Source: Pseudomonadota bacterium (lineage in GTDB: Bacteria; Pseudomonadota; Gammaproteobacteria; Xanthomonadales; Xanthomonadaceae). Taken from it: a stretch of DNA of 7,629 bases. This document shows positions 1 through 5,955 of this stretch, piece by piece; position 1 is the first letter of the stretch; each line of letters opens with the position of its first letter. The position numbers were made by a program, and so were the translations under genes. The stretch lies in assembly GCA_023457475.1 (NCBI GenBank), contig JAEWLO010000259.1:1-7629 (forward strand). Reading direction: 5' to 3'. The notes below the pieces were generated by a model. It was not told the origin of the DNA. It was given only the letters and a program-made list of their open reading frames with translations, and did no database searches.

Positions 1-78
1 CGTCAGCGCCAACCAGCCAGCAATCGCCCAGCTGAACAAGGCTATGAACATCCTTCTTCGCTTGCGCTTTCTGCTCAT
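1..78 (-). CDS. N-terminal 26 codons of a small membrane protein, cut by the window edge
   Basis: The reading frame starts at ATG 78-76 and stays open to the left edge. A good ribosome binding site (AGAGG, bases 88-84 on the minus strand) lies five bases before the ATG. The peptide begins MSRKRKRRRM and continues with a hydrophobic stretch (FIALFSWAIAGWLALT), which by the positive-inside rule suggests a short cytoplasmic tail and one inner-membrane helix. Most third codon positions are G or C. It lies 131 bases downstream of the frameshifted exported-protein gene on the same strand and may share its transcript. A competing frame starting near 194 is also open to the edge, but it lacks the hydrophobic pattern and has weaker GC3. 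The family is not recognised because only the start is visible. Confidence 0.5.
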   Translation of the reverse strand, partial: MSRKRKRRRMFIALFSWAIAGWLALT

Positions 79-209
79 CCGCACCTCTTTTATCGATTCG
101 CGAAGCTGGACTGCCCGCCCTGTTGCCGGCCGAGGCTAATGCGAAGGAACAATACTTGAAGTGGTGGGGGGGGCAACTGACCAACCTGCGCATGACCCCT
201 GCCGATCCG

Positions 210-586
210 TCAAAGCCGCACCTCCGGGGTCGCGGACCCGGCCGAGTGCGGGACGATGCGCGGCAACGGCCAATCAGGGGCGCGTCCACACGCTTCCGCG
301 ATCCTGCTCTCAAGCGACTGTATTCGCTCCTCGGACTGCGAGTACTCATCCTGACCTGACCGGTGCAACCATGCGTATGCCTCAACCAGCGAGGCACAGT
401 CCCTCTTTGATGCCAATCCCTCCACGGCCTCTTGTACGAACTGGGCGAGCTGAACGCCCTCAAGCTCAGCCCCACCATGGATTGATCGTGGATTCGGCAC
501 CTCCACCACTGGCGGAGCGGGCGGTGGTGGCACGGAAGAAGCCTGAGCCGCCCCGAAAGGATGGTTAGTGCCAGACTTTGAATCAT
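210..586 (-). pseudogene. small exported protein gene with a one-base frameshift in its signal peptide
   Basis: Two overlapping minus-strand frames join into one sensible protein if one G is added to the GGGG run at 554-551. The upstream frame starts at ATG 586-584, preceded by AGGGG, and reads MIQSLALTILSG. The downstream frame supplies AAQASSVPPPPAPP and runs to the TGA at 212-210. Together they form a short hydrophobic signal peptide with an A-Q-A cleavage site, a proline-rich linker, and a mature domain of about 95 residues that is largely helical and charged, with two cysteines (KRDCASLVEAYAWL and RIAEACG). Without the extra base the first frame turns into arginine-rich nonsense and the second has only a GTG at 533 with no signal peptide. 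It starts 28 bases after the 163-residue gene, so the two probably form an operon. The family is not recognised. The frameshift may be a real lesion or a homopolymer sequencing error. Confidence 0.6.
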
Positions 587-614
587 CAGACCCCTGTGCT
601 TTCTCCTTGTGGCA

Positions 615-1106
615 TCACTTGCGTTGGGCACCCCCCCCTGCCGGTGATTCCGTTCTCGAGAAGTCGGAAAACTCTACTTCGTAACCTCCGCCGCCATCGA
701 ACAGCACCGCGTGACGATAGAGACCCGGCCCCAACACCAGAAACTCATGCAGCAGCGCATCCGTGGCCTGCCTGGTTAAAAGACCGGACTCGGCCGTGGA
801 GAATGAAGTCACCCCCTCATAGCGAAGGGTGAAGATGTCCTCAAACAACTGGTCAAGGAAGGCGACCTCCAAGATGGTAGCGTTGGAAACACCGACGTCA
901 TCATCCCGACGCTTCGAAACCGTCAATGAGATCATGCGAGCGTCATGCAGGCTCGTCTTGCTTTGCAGCGCATAGCTGTCAATATTCGCGGCAAAGTCGC
1001 GAAGCGCTTGCGGCATCTGGCCTGCTACAGCTTCAATGTAGTCGAAGTACTCGTCCAGTGGCCAAGCACCGTCTTCATCTTCGTGGATCAATTTGAACTT
1101 ACTCAA
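615..1106 (-). CDS. hypothetical acidic 163-residue protein, possible orphan immunity protein
   Basis: A soluble protein with no signal peptide or membrane segment. It is acidic at the N-terminus (IHEDEDGAWPLDEYFDYIEA), helical in the middle, and ends in a strand-like part (LYRHAVLFDGGGGYEVEFSDF, about residues 129-149). The start used is TTG at 1106-1104; no ATG precedes it in frame, and the ribosome binding site is weak, so the exact start is uncertain. GC content is visibly lower than in colS. The last codons cross a G8 homopolymer (638-631 on the minus strand) that encodes GGG near the C-terminus; a slip there would replace the final residues. It lies just after a stub of a lost gene and before a small exported protein. 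Small acidic soluble proteins next to debris of large genes are typical of immunity proteins of polymorphic toxins or type VI effectors, but this role is inference; no family was recognised. Confidence 0.7.
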   Translation of the reverse strand: MSKFKLIHEDEDGAWPLDEYFDYIEAVAGQMPQALRDFAANIDSYALQSKTSLHDARMISLTVSKRRDDDVGVSNATILEVAFLDQLFEDIFTLRYEGVTSFSTAESGLLTRQATDALLHEFLVLGPGLYRHAVLFDGGGGYEVEFSDFSRTESPAGGGAQRK

Positions 1107-1156
1107 GACCGTCGCACCCGGGATAGTTGGACACAGGTTCGCAGATCCGGCGATCG

Positions 1157-1254
1157 CTAAGTGTAGTCATTGAACTCCAAATCGTCGTGCCACTCAAAAC
1201 CAGGGGGGGGCACATCGATTCCCTGCGCGTCCCACGCGATGCCAGAACCGCGCG
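1157..1254 (-). pseudogene. C-terminal stub of a lost gene, directly after colS
   Basis: After the colS stop codon the minus strand reads, in a different frame, about 32 codons ending in GIDVPPPGFEWHDDLEFNDYT and a TAG at 1159-1157. The sequence is protein-like, with an aromatic and acidic C-terminus, but has no credible start: upstream the frame runs antisense-like into the colS 3' end. A GTG at 1213-1211 preceded by AGGGA could start an 18-residue peptide, so a short leader ORF is the alternative. The stub crosses a C8 run. I read it as the surviving 3' end of a larger gene whose body was lost when this segment became joined to colS. The 163-residue gene follows 50 bases later, as would fit an effector-then-immunity order. 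Its family is not recognised. Confidence 0.4.
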
Positions 1255-2583
1255 TTACGCGGTCGCCGGCGTAAACGTCAGCGTGGCGACCACGCCGCGA
1301 TCCACGCCCGGTCGCACATTGACCTGCCAGCCATACAGATCGCACAACCGGCTGACGATCGAAAGGCCAATCCCCCCGCCCTGCGAATGACCGGCATGGG
1401 TACCGCGATACCCGCGCTGGAATAGTTTCGCGGCATCCTCGGCACTCAGCCCCGGGCCGCTGTCGGTCACTTCCACCCGGTCGCCGGTGACGTTCACCCG
1501 CACCGAGCCTTCCTGCGAATACTTCACCGCGTTGCCGATCAGATTACCCAGGGCGACGGACAGCGCGGACTCCGGTGCGTCCACCACCAGCTCACGGTCG
1601 CCTTCCAGGATGAGTTCCAGCGGCTTGCCGCCCAACTGGGCGCGGTGGGCTTCCAGCAGCTGCTCGGCCACGCGGGCGACATTGCTGCTGCCCTGGCCGC
1701 GCTCGTTGCGCGAGAGCAGCAGCAACGAGCCGATGAGGTCGGTGCACTGCTGTTCGGCGCGCTGGATGCGCTGCAGACGCTGCAGCACCTTGGGGTCCAG
1801 GTCCGGGCGGGTAAGCAGCAGTTCGGTGGCCCCGCGGATCACGGCCAGCGGGGTGCGCAGTTCGTGGCTGACGTCGGCGTTGAACTCGCGGTCACGCTGC
1901 ACCACTTCGGTAAGGCGCGCGGAATAGTCGTCGAGCGCCTGGGCCAGCTGGCCTACTTCGTCGTCCGGGAAACGCGGAGCCAGTGGTTCGGGTTCGCTGG
2001 TACCGCCCCGGTAGGCCCGCAGACGTGCGGCCAGGTCCGACACCGGCTTCATCACCTTGGACGCGGACCACCAGCCCAGCACCAGCGAGAGCAGGCTGAA
2101 CACCAGCACCGAGAAGAACAGCGCGCGCTTGAGCTGCTGCTCGCCGCGGATGCTCTCGGTCATGTCGTAGGCGAGGAAGAACCAGGCATCCTGGGTTTTG
2201 CGCACGGCAAGCTTGTACGAGAACGGGTTGCCGTGCTCGTCCACGCCGCCGAGGCTGTGGATGCCGTCCTTGAAATCGTACCAGTCCGGTTCTTCCACGC
2301 GCAGCGCATCGAAGCGGTCCGGGCCGACGATGCGGGCGCGCATCTGCTGGACAGGGAGGTCGGGGTTGCGCGTGGGGTCCAGTTCGTACCGCCGCGCGTA
2401 CTCGTTGATGTTGCGGTTCATCACGTCTTCGACCAGCTGGTTTTCCACGCGCGCGCGCGCCCAGTTGGTGGCGAACGCGAACAGCGTGGTCAGGCAGAAG
2501 CCCAACAGCACGAACGAGACGATGATGCGGCTGCGCAGCCGCCGCCGGTATGGCGCGCGGCGGCGATTCCCCCTGTCCGGCAT
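1255..2583 (-). CDS. colS: sensor histidine kinase, ColS-like
   Basis: Inner-membrane sensor kinase of 442 residues that would phosphorylate the response regulator encoded just upstream. Visible parts in order: basic N-terminus; membrane helix 1 at about 20-39; a periplasmic loop of about 110 residues; membrane helix 2 at about 154-172; HAMP linker at about 173-226; HisKA with the phosphoacceptor His240 in SHELRTP; ATPase domain with N box (NLIGN, 347-351), G1 box (DSGPGL, 374-379) and G2 box (GGGIGLSIV, 402-410). The ATG at 2583 was chosen because it lies 4 bases after the colR stop. A start at 2625 would add 14 residues overlapping colR and lacks a clear ribosome binding site. Assignment to ColS rests on the partner's strong ColR character and the domain layout. 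I see no ExxE motif in the periplasmic loop, the iron/zinc-binding motif described for Pseudomonas ColS, so the signal may differ. Confidence 0.88.
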   Translation of the reverse strand: MPDRGNRRRAPYRRRLRSRIIVSFVLLGFCLTTLFAFATNWARARVENQLVEDVMNRNINEYARRYELDPTRNPDLPVQQMRARIVGPDRFDALRVEEPDWYDFKDGIHSLGGVDEHGNPFSYKLAVRKTQDAWFFLAYDMTESIRGEQQLKRALFFSVLVFSLLSLVLGWWSASKVMKPVSDLAARLRAYRGGTSEPEPLAPRFPDDEVGQLAQALDDYSARLTEVVQRDREFNADVSHELRTPLAVIRGATELLLTRPDLDPKVLQRLQRIQRAEQQCTDLIGSLLLLSRNERGQGSSNVARVAEQLLEAHRAQLGGKPLELILEGDRELVVDAPESALSVALGNLIGNAVKYSQEGSVRVNVTGDRVEVTDSGPGLSAEDAAKLFQRGYRGTHAGHSQGGGIGLSIVSRLCDLYGWQVNVRPGVDRGVVATLTFTPATA

Positions 2584-2587
2584 TGGA

Positions 2588-3265
2588 TCAGGCTTCCGGC
2601 GCGGCGATGCGGTATCCGATGCCATGACGGGTCTGGATCAGGGGCACCTCGAAGGGCTTGTCCACCACGGCGCGCAGCCCATGGATATGCACGCGAAGCG
2701 AATCGGAATCGGGCAGCTCCTCGCCCCACACCCGGGTTTCCAGCTCCTGCCGGGTGACCACGGCCGGGGCGGCTTCCATCAGGGCCTGCAGGATCTTCAG
2801 CGCGGTGGGGTTGAGCTGCAGCAGCTTGCCCTGGCGGCGAACCTCGAGGGTGTCCAGGTTGTATTCCAGGTCGCCGGTTTCCAGCACACGCGTCTGCACG
2901 CCCTTGCCGCGACGCGACAGGGCGTTCAGACGGACTTCGACTTCCTGCAGCGCGAACGGCTTGATCAGGTAGTCGTCCGCGCCGGAGTCGAAGCCGGCCA
3001 GCTTGTTGTCCAGCGAATCCCGTGCGGTCAGCATCAACACCGGAGTCTGCTTGCGCGCTTCGTTGCGAAGCTTGCGGCAGACTTCGATGCCGTCCATGCC
3101 CGGCAGATTGAGATCCAGCACGATCGCATCAAACTCGTGCACAACCGCCAGATGCAGGCCGGTTACGCCGTCGGCGGCGAAGTCCACGGTGTGGCCGCGG
3201 TCTTCAAGGTAGTCGCCCAGGTTGGCGGCGATGTCGCTGTTGTCTTCAATTACGAGAATTCGCAT
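2588..3265 (-). CDS. colR: OmpR-family response regulator, ColR-like
   Basis: DNA-binding response regulator of 225 residues. The receiver domain (about 1-118) shows the acidic pair E7/D8, the phosphoacceptor D51 (VLDLNLPGMDG), T80 and K102 (IKPF). The C-terminal winged helix (about 126-221) carries the OmpR-type recognition region (DSDSLRVHIHGLR) and ends in RHGIGYRI. From memory it matches Pseudomonas ColR closely in several stretches (IxANLxDYL, GLHLA, GDLxYxLDTLEV, LNPxxLK, PDSDSLR, DKPFxxPL), which supports the symbol. The ATG at 3265 is chosen because it opens the canonical MRILVIEDN and has AGAGG five bases before it; a frame extension to 3304 would run into the upstream gene. It follows the 158-residue secreted protein gene by 7 bases and precedes colS by 4, so the three are likely co-transcribed. 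Known ColRS systems protect membrane integrity and metal tolerance, and in Xanthomonas also affect virulence; which applies here is inference. Confidence 0.9.
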   Translation of the reverse strand: MRILVIEDNSDIAANLGDYLEDRGHTVDFAADGVTGLHLAVVHEFDAIVLDLNLPGMDGIEVCRKLRNEARKQTPVLMLTARDSLDNKLAGFDSGADDYLIKPFALQEVEVRLNALSRRGKGVQTRVLETGDLEYNLDTLEVRRQGKLLQLNPTALKILQALMEAAPAVVTRQELETRVWGEELPDSDSLRVHIHGLRAVVDKPFEVPLIQTRHGIGYRIAAPEA

Positions 3266-3272
3266 GTGACCT

Positions 3273-3749
3273 CTAGTTTCTGAATTGACCAGTCCGCTGA
3301 GCATCCTGCATCAGTTTCTGCCCGCTATCCTTGGCACGCTGGCGCTGCGCTACGGTCATGCAACGGGTGGTGGCGAAGTTGGAGCCCACCGTCTTCTCCC
3401 GCGTGCAGACCTGACGGCTATCTTCGCGCGCCTTCGTCAAGATGACGTTGACACGGTCCTGCTCGTTGAACTGATCGACCTTGACCGTTTCCGGCACCGA
3501 CGCCCCGGCCGGGTACTGCTCGGCAATGCTGCGCAGGCGCGACAGCGCCGCCCGCACCTCGGAGCGCTGGGCAGGCTCGATCTCGGAATAGGTTTCGCCA
3601 TCGTTCAACTGCTTTTCGATGCGCTGCACCTGCTCGATGAGCGGTTTGCCGGGCTCGAAAACGGGTTCATCGCCCTTCGGCTTTGCCTGCGCCACACCGG
3701 CGGCCAGCAACAGTACGGCAGTCCCTGCTAACAACTTCGCGACCTTCAT
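3273..3749 (-). CDS. conserved-looking secreted 158-residue protein, first gene of the colRS operon
   Basis: The protein has a clear signal peptide (MKVAKLLAGTAVLLLAAG, cleavage likely after A-Q-A at 20-22), placing it in the periplasm or outside. The mature part is mostly charged helix (about 35-110), followed by a two-cysteine segment with C115 and C130 (VCTREKTVGSNFATTRC, then MTVAQRQRA). I recall the pattern C-x-R-E-K-x-x-G-S ... C in small secreted proteins of xanthomonads; the spacing would allow a disulfide. The start is ATG 3749, with AAGGA nine bases upstream; a TTG three codons earlier lies too close to that site. Its TAG lies 7 bases before colR, so it is probably the first gene of the operon. 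That position suggests a role in what ColRS senses or controls, but no function is known to me. Confidence 0.85.
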   Translation of the reverse strand: MKVAKLLAGTAVLLLAAGVAQAKPKGDEPVFEPGKPLIEQVQRIEKQLNDGETYSEIEPAQRSEVRAALSRLRSIAEQYPAGASVPETVKVDQFNEQDRVNVILTKAREDSRQVCTREKTVGSNFATTRCMTVAQRQRAKDSGQKLMQDAQRTGQFRN

Positions 3750-3785
3750 GACAACCAATCCTTAGTCAAACTGAACGGAAAGCCG

Positions 3786-3814
3786 AATGTATGCCGACCC
3801 TCGCGCCGCAGCAA
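3786..3814 (-). promoter_or_regulatory. candidate sigma-70 promoter of the secreted protein-colR-colS operon
   Basis: On the minus strand a TTGCTG hexamer (3814-3809) and a TACATT hexamer (3791-3786) are separated by exactly 17 bases, matching 3 of 6 and 4 of 6 consensus positions. Transcription would start about 30-40 bases before the ATG at 3749. The match is weak and was found by eye. Confidence 0.35.
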
Positions 3815-3842
3815 GTGAGTGAAGGCACGGTGCGTCGGTCAG

Positions 3843-3873
3843 AAAAAGGCCCAGACGGAAGCCGCCTGGGCCT
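3843..3873 (-). terminator. intrinsic terminator (minus strand)
   Basis: An 8-pair GC-rich stem (AGGCCCAG at 3847-3854 with CTGGGCCT at 3866-3873) is extended by three more pairs after one mismatch and closed by a three-base loop. On the minus strand it is followed at once by TTTTT (3847-3843). It points the same way as rimK but lies over 110 bases beyond the rimK stop, with another terminator-like hairpin between, so it may instead end a separate short transcript. It would also insulate the colRS operon from upstream transcription. Confidence 0.8.
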
Positions 3874-3960
3874 GAAGTCATTCCCGATTACCGTTTTCTG
3901 CTGAGGAGGGCAGAGCTGCGGTCCGATGAAGCCTACGCGGGGCCCGATTAAACCCGTGTT
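3843..3960 (-). ncRNA. candidate small RNA between two terminators
   Basis: About 115 bases between the rimK-proximal hairpin and the strong terminator at 3843-3873 have no supportable coding frame, yet end in a textbook intrinsic terminator. A transcript starting just after the first hairpin would be roughly 90-120 bases long. It contains two related short blocks (minus strand TTTAATCGGGCCCCGC and TTCATCGGACCGC) and an AT-richer single-stranded-looking stretch before the terminator. I could not find a convincing promoter, so the alternative is simply a long 3' untranslated region of rimK with a backup terminator. No known RNA family was recognised. Confidence 0.25.
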
Positions 3961-3980
3961 AAAACCGGAAGACTTTCCGG
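3961..3980 (-). terminator. likely rimK terminator
   Basis: CCGGAA and TTCCGG (3980-3975 and 3970-3965 on the minus strand) pair around the tetraloop AGTC and are followed by TTTT (3964-3961). It lies nine bases after the rimK stop. The six-pair stem and short T tract make it a modest terminator, which may explain the stronger second one downstream. Confidence 0.5.
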
Positions 3981-3989
3981 CAGGAATTT

Positions 3990-4895
3990 TCAAACCTTTG
4001 TTTTTGAATGTTTTTTTACCGGAACCACCAGTCCCGCCACGTGGTCGACGATGCGGCCGGCCAGATCCCCCTGACAGATGCCCTCGATCCCCTCCAGCCC
4101 GGGGGTGGAGTTGACCTCCAGCACCAGCGGCCCGCGTTCGGAGCGGATGAGGTCCACCCCGGCCACCCCCAGCCCCAGGGCCCGCGCGGAGCGGACGGCC
4201 ACCTGCTGCTCGGCCCGGGAGGCCTTCACCGCCTGGGCGCTGCCGCCGGCATGCAGGTTGGAGCGGAAGTCGCCCTCGGGGGCCTGGCGGCGCATGGCCC
4301 CGACCACCTGGTCCCCCACCACCAGACAGCGCAGGTCTGCGCCCTGCGCCTCGCCGATGAACTCCTGCATGAGGAAGTTGGCGTACAGCCCGCGCAGCGC
4401 CTCGACGATGCCCCGCGAAGCGCTGGCCTTCTCGGTCAGAATCACCCCCCTGCCCTGGGTGCCCTCGTTGAGCTTCACCACGTGGGGCGGCGGGCCAAGC
4501 ATGGAGAGCAGGTCCACGGTGTCGTCCGGGTTGTCGCCGAAGACCGTCACCGGCATGTCGATGCCCTTGGAGGCCAGGATCTGATGGGCCCGCAGTTTGT
4601 CCCGGGCGCGCAGGATGGCGTCGGACGGGTTCGGGGTGACCGCCCCCATCATCTCGAACTGGCGCAGCACGGCGGTGCCGTAGCGGGTGACCGAGGCCCC
4701 GATGCGCGGAATGACGGCATCGACCCCGGTGATGGGGCGGCCCTTGTAATGCATGGTGAAGCCATCGGCGGCGATGCGCATGTAGCAGCGCAGGGGGTCG
4801 AGCACCCGCACGGTATGCCCCCGCGAACGGGCCGCCTCCACCAGCCGCCGCGTGGAGTACAGCTTGCTGTTGCGGGAGAGGATGGCGAGTTTCAT
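3990..4895 (-). CDS. rimK: ribosomal protein S6--L-glutamate ligase RimK
   Basis: Cytoplasmic ATP-grasp ligase of 301 residues that adds glutamates to the C-terminus of ribosomal protein S6; in E. coli it can also make poly-alpha-glutamate. Length and residue numbering follow the E. coli enzyme (300 residues). Visible: N-terminal MKLAILSRN; HYKGRPI near 49; VIPRIG at 61-66; RARDKLR with K100; ATP-binding loop around K141 (VKLNEGTQGRGV); LMQEFIGEAQG near 175; RCLVVGDQVV at 189-198; GDFRSNLHAGG at 208-218; the metal ligands D248 (GVDL), E260 and N262 (LEVNSTPGLEGIE). The ATG at 4895 is chosen because homology begins there; a frame extension to 4970 is low-quality sequence. No clear ribosome binding site precedes it. 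The C-terminal tail (VKKHSKTKV) is basic and A-rich, with an A7 run on the minus strand at 4017-4011. It is monocistronic, divergent from the 104-residue gene, with a hairpin terminator after the stop. Confidence 0.95.
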   Translation of the reverse strand: MKLAILSRNSKLYSTRRLVEAARSRGHTVRVLDPLRCYMRIAADGFTMHYKGRPITGVDAVIPRIGASVTRYGTAVLRQFEMMGAVTPNPSDAILRARDKLRAHQILASKGIDMPVTVFGDNPDDTVDLLSMLGPPPHVVKLNEGTQGRGVILTEKASASRGIVEALRGLYANFLMQEFIGEAQGADLRCLVVGDQVVGAMRRQAPEGDFRSNLHAGGSAQAVKASRAEQQVAVRSARALGLGVAGVDLIRSERGPLVLEVNSTPGLEGIEGICQGDLAGRIVDHVAGLVVPVKKHSKTKV

Positions 4896-4996
4896 GGGGG
4901 TGGTTTCAGGAGAGAGGCGCGCAGCATAGCGCGGGGGACGTACGCCTGGATGACGGCGTAACATCGGCATTGCCCAATACCAAGATCAGGCCGCGC

Positions 4997-5311
4997 ATGA
5001 GCAACGTTGTACAGCTGGGGAACGCCCATCGCGTCGTTGGGACGTGGAAACACTGCGACGGTTTCTCCGAACTGGAGTTCACCTTCTCTTTGTACGACGG
5101 CACGGTCGGGGTATCCGTACTGGATGTCGAGGATGGGGAGCGGCCCGAGGTGATGTCTGTGGAATGGATCGACCAAGCGCTTGAGCTCGGCTTCTCTGTG
5201 CATTGGCGTCACGGTCGACTGACCCGTTACCGCTTTCAGCTGTCGCCCAACCAGAATCGCGGCAGTGTCACCCTCAGTACCACTTACCAGGAACTGTGGG
5301 AACGCCAATAG
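4997..5311 (+). CDS. hypothetical beta-rich 104-residue protein
   Basis: The only plus-strand gene. It starts at ATG 4997; an upstream TTG at 4970 is possible, but the protein-like pattern begins near VVQLGNAHRVVGTW. It has no signal peptide or membrane segment. Alternating polar and hydrophobic residues suggest about six to eight beta strands (VVGTWKHC, LEFTFSLYDG, VGVSVLDVED, VMSVEW, LGFSVHWRHG, RLTRYRFQL, SVTLSTTY), with an early GTW like that of lipocalin-type or similar small barrels; this fold is a guess from the pattern. It is divergent from rimK (101-base gap) and convergent with the NTF2-like gene (24-base gap). The ribosome binding site is weak. A long antisense frame over the same bases is judged a shadow. 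Function unknown. Confidence 0.7.
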   Translation: MSNVVQLGNAHRVVGTWKHCDGFSELEFTFSLYDGTVGVSVLDVEDGERPEVMSVEWIDQALELGFSVHWRHGRLTRYRFQLSPNQNRGSVTLSTTYQELWERQ

Positions 5312-5335
5312 GCGCTCTGATCGGCGGGCCCGGTC

Positions 5336-5683
5336 CTATGACTCGATGACGAACGCATCCAGCGAAGCCAGCTTGCCGTCGCGCAGATGCCACACATCAC
5401 TGTACGCGAACGTAGCAGGCGCACCATCCTCGCCCTGCCCCTCGATCGTACCCAACGCAATCACCACGTCACCTTCCGCCACGATCCGTTCGACGTCGAA
5501 CTTCGGCGGCGTGGCATAGGCTTCCTTCATCCACTCGCGCACGGCCTGCTTGCCTTCCAGCGTGGACTCGCCAACGGTGGTCCAGCGGATGTCCTCGGTA
5601 CAGTGTGCGAGGAAGCCTTCGTTGTTGCCCTTGGCGACTTCGGCATTGGCCTGTTCGAGAACGGACTTGTTCGTGGCAGACAT
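5336..5683 (-). CDS. SnoaL-like / NTF2-like fold protein
   Basis: A 115-residue cytoplasmic protein of the small alpha+beta cone family. The order is typical: N-terminal helix (VLEQANAEVAKGNNEGFLAHC), EDIRWTTVGES strand with W34, LEGKQAVREWMKEAY helix (42-56), the strands FDVERIVAEGDVVIALGTIEG, then FAYSDVWHLRDGKLASLDAFV (92-112), which is the signature final hairpin of SnoaL-like proteins. Members include isomerases, hydrolases and ligand-binding proteins; nothing here fixes the substrate. The ATG at 5683 is supported by AGGAAG seven bases upstream. It lies alone on the minus strand, downstream of the repeat-rich gap and convergent with the 104-residue gene. No good terminator is visible between the two. 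Confidence 0.85.
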   Translation of the reverse strand: MSATNKSVLEQANAEVAKGNNEGFLAHCTEDIRWTTVGESTLEGKQAVREWMKEAYATPPKFDVERIVAEGDVVIALGTIEGQGEDGAPATFAYSDVWHLRDGKLASLDAFVIES

Positions 5684-5817
5684 GGACGCTCTTCCTGTTG
5701 ACGCAACTTGAGTGGCTAGATGATTGCGGGAGAGGAGTTAATGGCCTGCAAGAGGCACATGAGACCCGCGCGAACGCCGGGATAGGTGGTGCCGACGGGC
5801 GTCGATCGGGCTCAGCG

Positions 5818-5898
5818 ATGACACGCATGGCGTGTCACTACGCGCCCGGATGCATGACGGGTCGGTGCGCATACGGATGCATGCCGCGTCGGTGCGTG
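5818..5898. repeat. three imperfect tandem copies of a 27-base unit
   Basis: Units lie at 5818-5844, 5845-5871 and 5872-5898. The second and third agree at 21 of 27 positions, sharing CGGATGCATG and GTCGGTGCG; the first agrees with the second at about 15 of 27. Because 27 is a multiple of three, all frames crossing it show a false nine-residue protein repeat. The cause could be local duplication, or a multi-site binding region for a regulator of the NTF2-like gene; neither is shown. Confidence 0.55.
5820..5836. repeat. perfect inverted repeat, possible operator
   Basis: GACACGC and GCGTGTC flank ATG, giving a perfect 7+3+7 dyad about 140 bases upstream of the NTF2-like gene start. It lies in the first 27-base unit. 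The size fits a dimeric repressor site, but the distance from the gene and lack of a visible promoter leave this open. Confidence 0.35.
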
Positions 5899-5955
5899 GC
5901 GCGAGGCAGGCAGCGATCGTTGGGGTAACGCGCGGGACGTTTGATCGAAGCAACA

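Noticed and set aside
161..568. Plus-strand frame covering the frameshifted exported-protein gene
   Set aside because: It is proline/arginine-rich with no start signal or family pattern. The minus-strand signal peptide plus mature domain explains the region better.
1645..2757. Long plus-strand frames opposite colS and colR
   Set aside because: They are antisense shadows of high-GC kinase and regulator genes whose motifs are unmistakable on the minus strand.
3766..3993. 75-codon minus-strand frame between rimK and the colRS operon
   Set aside because: It spans both terminator hairpins and the candidate promoter, so it is not expected to be translated.
4008..4961. 317-codon plus-strand frame opposite rimK
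   Set aside because: It is histidine- and glycine-rich shadow sequence; rimK on the other strand is certain.
4892..5308. Long minus-strand frame opposite the 104-residue plus-strand gene
   Set aside because: It overlaps almost fully, has no family-like pattern and runs into the rimK start region. The plus-strand product has a much better beta-strand pattern.
5818..5898. CRISPR array
   Set aside because: There are only three imperfect back-to-back units with no unique spacers and no cas genes nearby.
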